Below are positions 7,714 to 15,120 of a DNA stretch of 32,520 nucleotides, one piece after another. This DNA comes from Candidatus Woesearchaeota archaeon. Its GTDB lineage: Archaea; Nanobdellota; Nanobdellia; Woesearchaeales; ARS49. The notes under the pieces were generated by a model. That model ran no database searches, was not told where the DNA came from, and saw nothing but the letters and a program-made list of their open reading frames with translations. The stretch is from positions 1 to 32,520 of the forward strand of contig JACQMS010000016.1 in assembly GCA_016203445.1 (NCBI GenBank). The letters are read 5' to 3'. How positions within the stretch are numbered: position 1 is the first letter of the stretch; the number at the start of each line of letters is the position of its first letter. The position numbers were made by a program, and so were the translations under genes.

Positions 7714-8817
7714 ATGGCGATAAAATACGACGAAATAGGGCCTGAAAAAGTGGTGCAGGTTTACGATCAAAAAACAGGGATGAAAGGAATACTAGTTATA
7801 GACAATACCGCGCTAGGCCCAGGAAAAGGAGGAATCAGGATGACTCCAACGGTTACCGTCGAAGAAGTATCACGGCTGGCAAGAGCAATGACTTGGAAGT
7901 GCGCGCTAGCAGAACTGCCATTCGGAGGAGCGAAAAGCGGAATTATTGCTGACGCTCACACAATAACAAAAGAGAAGAAAAAAGAGATCATACAAGCATT
8001 CGCAAAAGCACTTAAACCATACTCTCCATCAACATATATAGCAGGACCAGACATGAACACTGCAGAGGAAGAAATGAGATGGTACGCGGAAGCAAACGGT
8101 GACAACAAAAGCGTAACAGGAAAACCATCAAACATAGGAGGAATACCTCACGAACTGGGAAGTACTGGCTACGGAGTGGCACAGGCGACACTTACCGTAC
8201 TACAATACCTCAAAAGAAAACCATCACAAACAACATTCATCGTCGAAGGATTCGGAAACGTAGGATTTTTTGCGGCAAAATTTCTAACAGAAGCAGGAAT
8301 GAAACTAGTAGCAGTATCAGACAGCAAAGGAACAGCAGTTTATGACAAAGGGTTCAATTACGAAAATCTCGCCAGAATTAAAAAAGAAAAAGGAACGGTA
8401 ACAGCATACGAAGGAGCAAAAATTTTTGATACTCGAGCAATAATAACTGTCACAGCGGACGTTCTAATAACCGCGGCGGTTCCAGACCTTTTTGGAATTA
8501 AAGATGCAGAAAGAATAAAATACAAAATAATCATTGAAGGAAGCAACATACCAACGACAGAAGAGGCGGAAGAAGAATTATACAAAAAAGGAGTGTTAGT
8601 ACTGCCAGATTTTGTCGCGAACGCAGGAGGAGTAATATCAAGCTATGCAGAATGGGCGGGCAAAGACGAAAAGGAAATGTTCAAACTGGTAAAAGAAAAA
8701 ATAGTTGCTAACACAAAAAAAGTTCTTGAAAATGCGGAGAAGAAAAAAATATCGCCAAGAACCGCCGCTCTAGAAATAGCAAGAGAAAGAGTAGAGAACG
8801 CTATGAAGAAGAGATGA
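7714..8817 (+). CDS. Glutamate/leucine/phenylalanine/valine-family dehydrogenase
   Basis: Oxidative deamination of an amino acid (most simply glutamate to 2-oxoglutarate and ammonia) with NAD(P). Substrate lysines are Lys62 (MTWKCAL) and catalytic Lys74 (LPFGGAKSGI), with Asp113 (AGPDMNT) as the expected acid. The Rossmann motif is GFGNVG (179-184). GPGKGGIRM near residue 40 is also typical. At 367 residues it is shorter than the usual 410-450. Specificity cannot be read reliably. A strong GGTGA lies seven bases before ATG. Second gene of an operon with a three-cysteine ferredoxin. Confidence 0.9.
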   Translation: MAIKYDEIGPEKVVQVYDQKTGMKGILVIDNTALGPGKGGIRMTPTVTVEEVSRLARAMTWKCALAELPFGGAKSGIIADAHTITKEKKKEIIQAFAKALKPYSPSTYIAGPDMNTAEEEMRWYAEANGDNKSVTGKPSNIGGIPHELGSTGYGVAQATLTVLQYLKRKPSQTTFIVEGFGNVGFFAAKFLTEAGMKLVAVSDSKGTAVYDKGFNYENLARIKKEKGTVTAYEGAKIFDTRAIITVTADVLITAAVPDLFGIKDAERIKYKIIIEGSNIPTTEEAEEELYKKGVLVLPDFVANAGGVISSYAEWAGKDEKEMFKLVKEKIVANTKKVLENAEKKKISPRTAALEIARERVENAMKKR

Positions 8818-8828
8818 AGAACACATTA

Positions 8829-8859
8829 TTTTATAAGTAAGAGATTTAAAGACGTGTCA
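8829..8859 (+). promoter_or_regulatory. TATA box of a leaderless promoter for the DMT transporter
   Basis: TTTTATAAG at 8829-8837 is centred 26 bases before ATG 8859. Confidence 0.55.
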
Positions 8860-9755
8860 TGATATCTCAAGAACTTCTCTTCGTTATCATTCTCACAACA
8901 CTTGCATACACAAGCGTATACATCATCGACAAATTCATAGTGAGCAAAAAGGCAAGCAACGTGTATGCATACACCGTTGTATCAGTCTCGATTTTCTGGA
9001 TTGAGAGTATAATTCTTGCATTTTTCCTCAACTGGACAGGAATCACACTTTTACAACTCTGGAAGCCATTCATTGCAGGAATCATCTCTGGAGCGTTCTA
9101 TATAACATATTTTTACATTCTCAACAAAGATGAAGCGTCACACGCAGTACCACTCATGTACCTATCACCTATAGGACTCACACTTATACACTTCCTATTT
9201 CTTAAAAGCAGTTTTACCATATATCAACTTCTCGGAATAGGAGGAGCAACACTCGGAGTGATCATCCTTGAAAGCAGACATACAATCAAACAATTCTTTC
9301 ACAGTAAAACAACACTCTTCGGCATAGGATATGGATTACTCGTAGGAATACCAATTGCGATAAATGAAGCAGCATCACAGGAAATTTTTTTCTGGAACAT
9401 ACAACCAATCTTTGCAACAGGATCAATCATTAGTGTAAGTATTCTTCTCATCAGAAAAGATGTCAGAATGAGTATTCTGAAACATTACAAACTTGTCAAG
9501 TACACAGTCATCAGCGAAGCACTAACTATCACAGGAAACATTGCGTTCTGGTACGGAATCACACTCATCGGCGCACCATTACTATCAGGAATAAGCCAGA
9601 TAACACCGCTTATACTTTTTACAACGACGACTGTTATCAGCAGATATTACCCTCACATAATAGAAGAAGACCAACAAAGAACAACACTACTAAGAAAAAC
9701 AATAGCGATAACGCTCATCGTACTCGGAACAGGAATGATAGTCTATGCGTTGTGA
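8859..9755 (+). CDS. EamA/DMT-type membrane transporter
   Basis: 298 residues with about ten hydrophobic segments in two similar halves, the layout of drug/metabolite transporters of the EamA type. Features include a short loop after each helix, Pro/Gly-rich helix ends (VPLMYLSPIGLTLIHFLF, GAPLLSGISQITPLILF) and few charges inside the membrane. Substrate cannot be predicted; family members export amino acids, nucleotides or other metabolites. Leaderless start by TATA spacing. The stop overlaps the open frame upstream of the antitoxin gene, but the antitoxin has its own promoter. Confident on the superfamily, weak on function. Confidence 0.8.
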   Translation: MISQELLFVIILTTLAYTSVYIIDKFIVSKKASNVYAYTVVSVSIFWIESIILAFFLNWTGITLLQLWKPFIAGIISGAFYITYFYILNKDEASHAVPLMYLSPIGLTLIHFLFLKSSFTIYQLLGIGGATLGVIILESRHTIKQFFHSKTTLFGIGYGLLVGIPIAINEAASQEIFFWNIQPIFATGSIISVSILLIRKDVRMSILKHYKLVKYTVISEALTITGNIAFWYGITLIGAPLLSGISQITPLILFTTTTVISRYYPHIIEEDQQRTTLLRKTIAITLIVLGTGMIVYAL

Positions 9756-9777
9756 TTCTTCGACTCGCAAAAACACA

Positions 9778-9833
9778 ATATTTAAATACTTACAAGTATT
9801 TACACAAATATTCACTTCAGGTGGTGATACTTA
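9778..9833 (+). promoter_or_regulatory. Toxin-antitoxin promoter with palindromic operator and GGTGGTGA ribosome site
   Basis: AAATACTT (9784-9791) and AAGTATTT (9794-9801) form a perfect 8-bp inverted repeat with a two-base spacer. It overlaps the TATA-like TTTAAATA at 9781-9788. Type II antitoxins normally bind such palindromes to repress their own operon, so this is a likely VapB operator (inference). GGTGGTGA at 9822-9829 lies just before ATG 9833. Confidence 0.6.
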
Positions 9834-10057
9834 TGGTAAATGTAACGTTGTCTGTGCCTTTTGAATTAAAACAAAAAATGGATGTTTTTGCAGAAATAAA
9901 TTGGAGTGCAGTAGCGCGAAACGCGTTCGACGAAAAGATACATGATTTAGAACTCATCAAAAAATTCAAATCAATGAGTACGCTGACAGAAGAAGACGCA
10001 CTACGATTCGGGGCAGAGTTAAATAAGAGTCTCTCAAAAAGAAGAATGAGAAAATAA
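9833..10057 (+). CDS. VapB-type antitoxin
   Basis: 74 residues. The N-terminus (MVNVTLSVPFELKQKMDVFAE) is a beta strand plus helix as in ribbon-helix-helix antitoxins, and a charged C-terminal tail (ELNKSLSKRRMRK) is suited to wrapping the toxin. The frame is open back to 9752, but the GGTGGTGA site and the downstream position of the promoter favour ATG 9833. The toxin ATG follows the stop after one base. Family called mainly from size, N-terminus and the PIN partner. Confidence 0.8.
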   Translation: MVNVTLSVPFELKQKMDVFAEINWSAVARNAFDEKIHDLELIKKFKSMSTLTEEDALRFGAELNKSLSKRRMRK

Positions 10058-10058
10058 C

Positions 10059-10469
10059 ATGGACATAGTAATAGATGCAAATATACTCTTCGCAATACTA
10101 ATAAAAAGTGGAGACACAGAACAATTACTCTATCAAGAAGATCTGCGCATATATGCACCGGAATTTCTCTTTGAAGAATTTCTTAAATATAAAAATCTAA
10201 TTATTCAAAAGACGCAGAGAACAGAAAAGGAATTTAAAGATATTCTTGAAACTATCAAAAAGAAAATAATACTTGTACCAAACGAAGAAACAAACATTTT
10301 TATTAAGGAAGCAGAAAAAATAAGCCCCGACAAAAAAGACACAGATTATTTTGCGATCGCACTCAAACTACACTGTCCTCTCTGGAGCAATGACAAACAA
10401 CTAAAAAACCAAGACACAATAAAAATTTACACAACTGCAGAGATAAGAAAATTGTTTTACTATGAATAA
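10059..10469 (+). CDS. PIN-domain toxin (VapC-like ribonuclease)
   Basis: 136-residue PIN nuclease, the RNA-cleaving toxin half of the pair. Acidic metal-binding residues: Asp6 (VIDANILFAI), Glu39/Glu40 (FLFEEFLKY), Asp94/Asp96 (KDTDYFAIAL) and Asp112 (LWSNDKQL). The DYFAIALKL...LWSND pattern is typical of archaeal PIN proteins. Length is normal. One base separates it from the antitoxin, so both are made from one message. The stop is two bases from the stop of the convergent membrane protein gene. RNA target unknown. Confidence 0.87.
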   Translation: MDIVIDANILFAILIKSGDTEQLLYQEDLRIYAPEFLFEEFLKYKNLIIQKTQRTEKEFKDILETIKKKIILVPNEETNIFIKEAEKISPDKKDTDYFAIALKLHCPLWSNDKQLKNQDTIKIYTTAEIRKLFYYE

Positions 10470-10471
10470 AC

Positions 10472-11077
10472 TTACTCAAACCATTCTTTCACGCCACCGC
10501 TAAAAATAAGGTATCCAGCTATAAGAGCGTTAACAATTATAATAAAACTACCGCTCCAACGCATACCAACAATAAACAAAGGAATTTCTATAAGAATTAT
10601 GATCACAGAAAATATTATTACAAGAATCCTAGACCACCCCCAACCAGAAACAAGACCGAAACCAAGAAGAAAATTAAGCAATCCAAAGAGTAGCGACAAA
10701 ACACCAACAAATCCAAGAGCAACAGAACTCAAAGAGTTAAGATAGGAAACAGCAGGAGCAACAACAAGCTCTCTCCCAAGATCCTCACCGGCGCTCTTCA
10801 AAGCATCCCTGCCAAGAGACTTAATATCACCAGAAAGATCATCCTTCAAAACTCCAGAAATATCACTCTGAGAATCAGAACCATTAACAAGATAGTACAA
10901 CTTATCACCCAAAGGATTCTCAGCAGCCATAACGCCGCCAATGGCAGACTGTCCAAGACTAACACTGTCAGCAATCAAGAAAAGAAAGAATGACAAAAAG
11001 ACAAAAACTGCGAAAAGAAAAAAGTAAAAACTGGTAACGAGCTTCAAACCAAAAGGAGCAACAGGAGATTGAGCCAT
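10472..11077 (-). CDS. Multi-pass membrane protein of unknown function
   Basis: 201 residues from ATG 11077. One N-terminal membrane segment (about 12-34), then a polar outer or inner loop (ENPLGDKLYYLVNGSDSQSDISGVLKDD...), then a C-terminal group of about three to four hydrophobic segments. No family recognised. The open frame extends to 11164, but those codons enter the fold-back element. ATG 11077 has GAGGTG eight bases before it and a TATA-like run (ATATATTTATT, about 11119-11129) ending at the left target duplication. The insertion therefore sits immediately upstream of this gene's promoter and may have changed its expression. Confidence 0.75.
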   Translation of the reverse strand: MAQSPVAPFGLKLVTSFYFFLFAVFVFLSFFLFLIADSVSLGQSAIGGVMAAENPLGDKLYYLVNGSDSQSDISGVLKDDLSGDIKSLGRDALKSAGEDLGRELVVAPAVSYLNSLSSVALGFVGVLSLLFGLLNFLLGFGLVSGWGWSRILVIIFSVIIILIEIPLFIVGMRWSGSFIIIVNALIAGYLIFSGGVKEWFE

Positions 11078-11128
11078 AAAAAAAACACCTCTAAAAGCGC
11101 CAAAATAAACATCGTTAATAAATATATC

Positions 11129-11310
11129 GAAAGGCGTGGCTCTGTAGAAAAAGTCCTCTGCCACCCTCCACGAGTTCCCTTCACAACTGTTTTGCGTCCG
11201 TTGCGGGGTGATGCCTCATCTGGGGACGCAGGACAATAATCACCATGTAAAGGAGCGAGTTGGTGGCAGAGGTCGAGCTATGCGAGATTTTCTACAGAGC
11301 CGAAAGGCGT
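11129..11310. mobile_element. 164-bp MITE-like fold-back element with TIRs and 9-bp target duplication
   Basis: Element 11138-11301. Terminal inverted repeats GGCTCTGTAGAAAA (11138-11151) and TTTTCTACAGAGCC (11288-11301) match perfectly over 14 bp. The 9-bp direct repeat GAAAGGCGT flanks it at 11129-11137 and 11302-11310; the repeat can be read as 11 bp because the end bases are ambiguous. Inside are more complementary arms: CCTCTGCCACC (11155-11165) with GGTGGCAGAGG (11262-11272), and TGCGTCC with GGACGCA. It is visibly richer in G+C than its surroundings and has no transposase gene, so it would be a non-autonomous element moved by a transposase elsewhere. Confidence 0.82.
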
Positions 11311-11381
11311 GCGAGTAATTGATTTTATGCCGAAAAACAAAGTAGAATTTGCCGATTATACCCTATTTCTATCTTCATTCT

Positions 11382-11455
11382 CAAAACATTTATAAAGAAT
11401 TATTGGTTTTTTGGAAAATAGAGAGTTTTTCTTAACTCTTTGAAGGTGTTTTAAA
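11382..11455 (+). promoter_or_regulatory. Promoter and GGTG ribosome site of the zinc ribbon gene
   Basis: A TATA-like CATTTATAAAG near 11386-11396 would give a start near 11415 and a leader of about 40 bases. GAAGGTG lies close to ATG 11456. The rest of 11311-11381 holds no recognisable feature. Confidence 0.45.
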
Positions 11456-11602
11456 ATGGTTGAAGCAAGGTGTATGAAGTGCAAAGAAAATGTCACAGTA
11501 AAGAGTGGTAAGGAAGTTACCATGAAAAATGGAAGAAAAGCGTTGAAAGGCGAATGCCCAAAATGCGGGACAAAAGTTTTCAGGATACTAGGAAACAAGT
11601 AA
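11456..11602 (+). CDS. Small zinc ribbon protein (DUF5679-like)
   Basis: 48 residues with two CxxC knuckles: C6-MK-C9 and C34-PK-C37-G, separated by a basic stretch (VKSGKEVTMKNGRKALKG). This is a one-zinc ribbon of the kind called DUF5679 in archaea; the family name is from memory. The basic surface suggests RNA or DNA contact, for instance on the ribosome, but nothing in the sequence proves it. GGTG ribosome site upstream. T-rich runs follow the stop. Confidence 0.8.
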   Translation: MVEARCMKCKENVTVKSGKEVTMKNGRKALKGECPKCGTKVFRILGNK

Positions 11603-11623
11603 ACCATTGTTTTCGCAACTGAC

Positions 11624-11661
11624 AAAATTTTTTGTTTTTAGTTGGATGTTTTATTTTTTTG
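11624..11661 (+). terminator. T-rich terminator
   Basis: Runs of T (ATTTTTTGTTTTT around 11627-11640, then TTTATTTTTTTG around 11650-11661) follow the zinc ribbon stop, as in archaeal oligo-T terminators. No stem-loop is needed or seen. Confidence 0.5.
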
Positions 11662-11705
11662 TTATACTCTTACAATGAGTATATGACAAGCATCTTTTTG
11701 TTGCA
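11662..11705 (+). promoter_or_regulatory. Promoter of the methionine aminopeptidase gene with a short inverted repeat
   Basis: AGTATATG (about 11679-11686) is some 23 bases before ATG 11705, which suggests a near-leaderless start. ATACTC (11664-11669) and GAGTAT (11677-11682) are inverted repeats that overlap the TATA region. They may be an operator or chance. Confidence 0.4.
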
Positions 11706-12601
11706 TGACAAGCGTACAAAACATTTCATCATGGAGAAAAGCAGGAGTGATAGCAGCGGAATCGCTGGACTACGCAAAAAAATTAGTGGTCAAAAACGCA
11801 TCACTGCTGGAAGTCTCAGAAAAAATTGAAGAATTCATAACAAGCAAAGGAGCAGTGCCAGCATTCCCTGTACAATTATCATGCGATAATATAGCGGCGC
11901 ATTATTGCGCCTATCCGGGTGACGAAACAATATTTCAAGAACAAGTTGTTTGTGTAGATGTAGGAGTTTGTGTTGACGGGTGTATAGGTGACACCGCATG
12001 CACTATAGACCTGTCAGGAAAATATTCAGAATTGGTAAGCGCATCAAGACAAGCACTAAACTCAGCAATAAAATTATGCACTCCGGGAACAGAGATAGGT
12101 ATAATAGGGCGCGCAGTTCAAGAAATAATAACTGCCAAAGGATTCTCTCCAATAAGAAACCTTTCAGGCCACGGATTAGACAAGTACACAATACACTCAG
12201 AACCACAAATACCAAACGTAGACACTAAAGATTCAACAAAACTATTAGAAGGAATGATAATCGCAGTAGAACCGTTCGCAAGCACAGGTACAGGAATAGT
12301 TAAGGAATCGGGAGCATCATCAGTATTCTCACTAAACAATGTAAAACCGGTAAGGTCCAGAGAAGCATCGCAAGTATTACAACTCATAACAAAAGAGTGG
12401 AACTCACTGCCATTCTGTACAAGATGGATAACAAAAAAGTTTGGAATAGGAACGACAGCGAGAGCGCTAAGAGAACTAATGACTGCAGGAATAATAACTG
12501 CACACCCGCCACTGTTTGACACAGGGATAGTATCACAAGCAGAACACACAATAATTGTTGAAGAAAAACCGATAATATTAACTAAGTCAACAAATGAGTA
12601 A
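11705..12601 (+). CDS. map: Methionine aminopeptidase, type II
   Basis: Removes the initiator methionine from new proteins in the cytoplasm. 298 residues, the usual length of archaeal MetAP-2. The five metal ligands are visible: Asp85 (VCVDVG), Asp96 (GCIGDTA), His156 (LSGHGLD), Glu189 (IAVEPFA) and Glu280 (QAEHTIIV). The insert between 200 and 265, with KFGIGTTARALRELMTAG, is the type II helical subdomain. N-terminal helix ISSWRKAGVIAAES is also typical. The start at 11705 places ATG next to the expected transcription start. No obvious operon partner. Confidence 0.93.
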   Translation: MTSVQNISSWRKAGVIAAESLDYAKKLVVKNASLLEVSEKIEEFITSKGAVPAFPVQLSCDNIAAHYCAYPGDETIFQEQVVCVDVGVCVDGCIGDTACTIDLSGKYSELVSASRQALNSAIKLCTPGTEIGIIGRAVQEIITAKGFSPIRNLSGHGLDKYTIHSEPQIPNVDTKDSTKLLEGMIIAVEPFASTGTGIVKESGASSVFSLNNVKPVRSREASQVLQLITKEWNSLPFCTRWITKKFGIGTTARALRELMTAGIITAHPPLFDTGIVSQAEHTIIVEEKPIILTKSTNE

Positions 12602-12623
12602 ACTAAAGAAATACATTCTTGTT

Positions 12624-12944
12624 CTATCTTCTCCTCTTAGACTTTTTAGGTTTCGAAAATTTTCTCACAACATTCTTACTTTTACTACTCTTACTCTTAG
12701 AATGCTTTGAAGGTTTCGCTAGAACCTTATGGCCAGAACTTTTTGAATGTCTAGAACGGCCAAGAAACGCGCCACGCTCATCTTCAATACCCGCAACCCT
12801 CTCAAAGTCTTCTTCAACACCAGGAGATAAAGGCTCAAAAATGTTACCACAATCTCTACAAATAACCTGTTCCCTAAGAATACTATGAACAACGTTCTTC
12901 GAGGCGCAAGCGGGGCACTCCTCCAAACTTGTGACATCAACCAT
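12624..12944 (-). CDS. TFIIB-type zinc ribbon protein with basic tail
   Basis: 106 residues from ATG 12944. The N-terminus is a TFIIB zinc ribbon: C10-PA-C13, 15 residues, C29-RD-C32-G. The cyclin folds that make up the rest of archaeal TFB (about 300 residues in total) are absent. Instead a short acidic part is followed by a Lys/Ser/Arg-rich tail ending KPKKSKRRR. The TFB ribbon contacts RNA polymerase, so this protein could modulate initiation, or bind nucleic acid through its tail; both are inferences. The frame is open to 12995 but the TATA-like ATATATAAAT at 12974-12983 favours ATG 12944 with a short leader. It lies downstream of lonB. Confidence 0.78.
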   Translation of the reverse strand: MVDVTSLEECPACASKNVVHSILREQVICRDCGNIFEPLSPGVEEDFERVAGIEDERGAFLGRSRHSKSSGHKVLAKPSKHSKSKSSKSKNVVRKFSKPKKSKRRR

Positions 12945-13079
12945 CAAAACATCAGCATTCAACAACCTTTGTAATATATAAATCTTGTGACACAAACTCT
13001 CGCTAAGGCTCGAAACGTTTGCATCAACAATTCCTAGTAATCGTCGGACGTTTTCACTACGTTCAACCTTTCATAAAAG

Positions 13080-13099
13080 AATAATAATAATAATAATAA
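13080..13099. repeat. (AAT)n microsatellite in the lonB 3' region
   Basis: About six AAT units. On the lonB coding strand this is a TTA run after the stop codon, T-rich enough to serve as a terminator. The rest of the gap 12996-13113 shows no gene. Confidence 0.6.
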
Positions 13100-13113
13100 G
13101 TAAAAAGAAAGAA

Positions 13114-14979
13114 CTACCTCTCAAACATTCTAAGAACAGTTTTCTTGCCTTTCCAGTCAAGAGCATTTTTAAGAACATCAACTATCGTTTCAACAGGAAC
13201 AATTTTAATTTTTGACAAAACGTTCTTATCAAGGGTTATATCACCAACATTAGATTTGGGAACTATAACAGTTTTAACGCCCGCCTCGACAGCGGCCTCA
13301 ATCTTTGAAGAAACACCTCCTATAGGAAGAACATCACCTCTGACAGACAAAGAGCCGGTCATAGCAACTGACTGTTTTATAGGAATTTTTTTAAGGGCAG
13401 AAAAAACCGCGGTTGCAACAGCAATACTGGCAGAATCGCCCTCAACACCTTCATAAGTCTGCAAAAATTGAACGTACAAATCCTTAGAATCAACATCCTC
13501 GCCAAAATACCTCTTAATAAGAGCAGAAACATTTTTTACAGCTTCCTTAGCAATATCTCCAAGCTTTCCAGTAGCAATAATCTCGCTCAACCTATCGCCC
13601 TTCTTACCAGGAGTAACCTCCGCCTCTATAGGAAGCATTATGCCAGAATACCCGCCAGGACCACCAATAACTGCAAGACCATTAACCCTTCCAACCTTCG
13701 AGCCTGAAGTAACTATTATTTCATACTCTTTCTTCTTGTCAATATACTCATCAGCCATTTGTTGTTCCAAAGAACGAGATTTCTTCTTAGCAGCCACAAC
13801 ATGCTCGGGCAATACGATAGAAGAACCAGATTCTCTAGCAATATCGCCAGCAGTCCTAACAACACCGCCAAGATCACGAAGCCTCAAAGTAAGATGTCCC
13901 TTCCTATCAGCCATTCTTCTAGCCCTCTCAATAATAACTCCTACAGCGGCCTTAGAAAAGTGAGGAATCCTCTTATCCTTCCTAACCTCCTGAGCAACAA
14001 ATTGAGCAATCTTAAAACGATTCTCAACAGTATCAGGCATAGAATCCTTCATCAAAACCTCATAACCATAACCCTTAATTCTAGACCTTAAAGCAGGATG
14101 AAGGTTCCTAACAGTTTCAACATTACCCGCAGCAACAAGAATAAAATTACAAGGAACAGGCTCAGTCCTAACCATAGCACCAGAGGACCTCTCAGACTGG
14201 CCAGTTATAGAAAATTTTCCCTCCTGCAAAGAAGTAAGCAAGTCCTGCTGAGTATGGGGGTCTAAAGTAGCAATCTCGTCAACAAACAAAACGCCGAGGT
14301 TTGCTTTGTGAATCATGCCAGCAACAACCCTCTCATGAGCAGGAGTTCCAAGACCGCCGCTCTGCAAAGGATCATGAAGAATATCACCCAACAACGCGCC
14401 GGCATGAGCTCCGGTAGCATCCCAAAAGGGAGCAGAATTCTTCCCAAAATTATCAACAATAACTTTAGGAGTTTCAACCCTAATAATGTTAAACCTCTTA
14501 CTCATATTAAAAACAAGAATAAAACCTATAACGAAAAACATTCCGCCAAGAAAAAAAGCGGCGAACATAACATCACTTTTGTAATAACTCCTAGCCCACC
14601 AAGGAGCGATCATTGCTAAAACCATCAAAATCAAAAACATCCAGTTCTGCTGTTGAAAAAGCGATGATGCTTGAATCTTGGCCCTTCGAACAAGCTGGCG
14701 GCCCTGACCCGCGGGCATTATCCTAATAACTGGCTGGTTTTCATCAACAGGATTAGGAAACGCAATAACGTCAACAAGCTTTTCCTTAGGAAGCATTTCT
14801 GCAAGAGCCATCCCAAGCAAAGACTTACCAGTTCCAGGCTCGCCAATTAATAATACGTGCCTCCTTTGAGAAGAAGCACGCCTAATAACATCAACAGCAG
14901 AATCCTGGCCTATAACCTGCCCTATCAAAGACTTAGATACAGGTATTACCTCAGTGGTATTAAAATCCAAAATATCCAT
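13114..14979 (-). CDS. lonB: LonB-type ATP-dependent protease, membrane-anchored
   Basis: Degrades misfolded and regulatory proteins at the cytoplasmic membrane. 621 residues with the archaeal LonB plan. Walker A is GEPGTGKS (46-53). Two membrane segments (about 113-128 and 138-157) are inserted in the AAA+ domain. Walker B is LFVDEIATL (231-239). The AAA+ lid is followed by the Ser/Lys protease domain with Ser516 (EGDSASIA) and Lys559 (GGVSSKIEA). All key residues are intact. A TATA-like box (CTTTTTATAG, about 15015-15024) upstream gives a leader of roughly 20 bases. Confidence 0.95.
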   Translation of the reverse strand: MDILDFNTTEVIPVSKSLIGQVIGQDSAVDVIRRASSQRRHVLLIGEPGTGKSLLGMALAEMLPKEKLVDVIAFPNPVDENQPVIRIMPAGQGRQLVRRAKIQASSLFQQQNWMFLILMVLAMIAPWWARSYYKSDVMFAAFFLGGMFFVIGFILVFNMSKRFNIIRVETPKVIVDNFGKNSAPFWDATGAHAGALLGDILHDPLQSGGLGTPAHERVVAGMIHKANLGVLFVDEIATLDPHTQQDLLTSLQEGKFSITGQSERSSGAMVRTEPVPCNFILVAAGNVETVRNLHPALRSRIKGYGYEVLMKDSMPDTVENRFKIAQFVAQEVRKDKRIPHFSKAAVGVIIERARRMADRKGHLTLRLRDLGGVVRTAGDIARESGSSIVLPEHVVAAKKKSRSLEQQMADEYIDKKKEYEIIVTSGSKVGRVNGLAVIGGPGGYSGIMLPIEAEVTPGKKGDRLSEIIATGKLGDIAKEAVKNVSALIKRYFGEDVDSKDLYVQFLQTYEGVEGDSASIAVATAVFSALKKIPIKQSVAMTGSLSVRGDVLPIGGVSSKIEAAVEAGVKTVIVPKSNVGDITLDKNVLSKIKIVPVETIVDVLKNALDWKGKKTVLRMFER

Positions 14980-15120
14980 AGCAATAAAACCCCTAACCTA
15001 GCACTATTTGGCAGCATTACTATAAAAAGGTTATTATTATATAGTATAACATATATATTGCAGGAACAAGTATAGTCTGACTACAATTACATGATTAAAC
15101 TAACAAGAGTTCTTGAACAT

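Noticed and set aside
11138..11301. RNase P RNA or another stable non-coding RNA in the G+C-rich hairpin region
   Set aside because: AAAAGTCC recalls part of the RNase P core, but the universally conserved 3' core is absent. Perfect TIRs with a flanking 9-bp direct repeat explain the structure better as a mobile element.
13005..13065. Possible small structured RNA upstream of the TFB-like gene (GAAACGT with ACGTTTTC)
   Set aside because: The arms are short and imperfect, and no second copy or promoter supports it.
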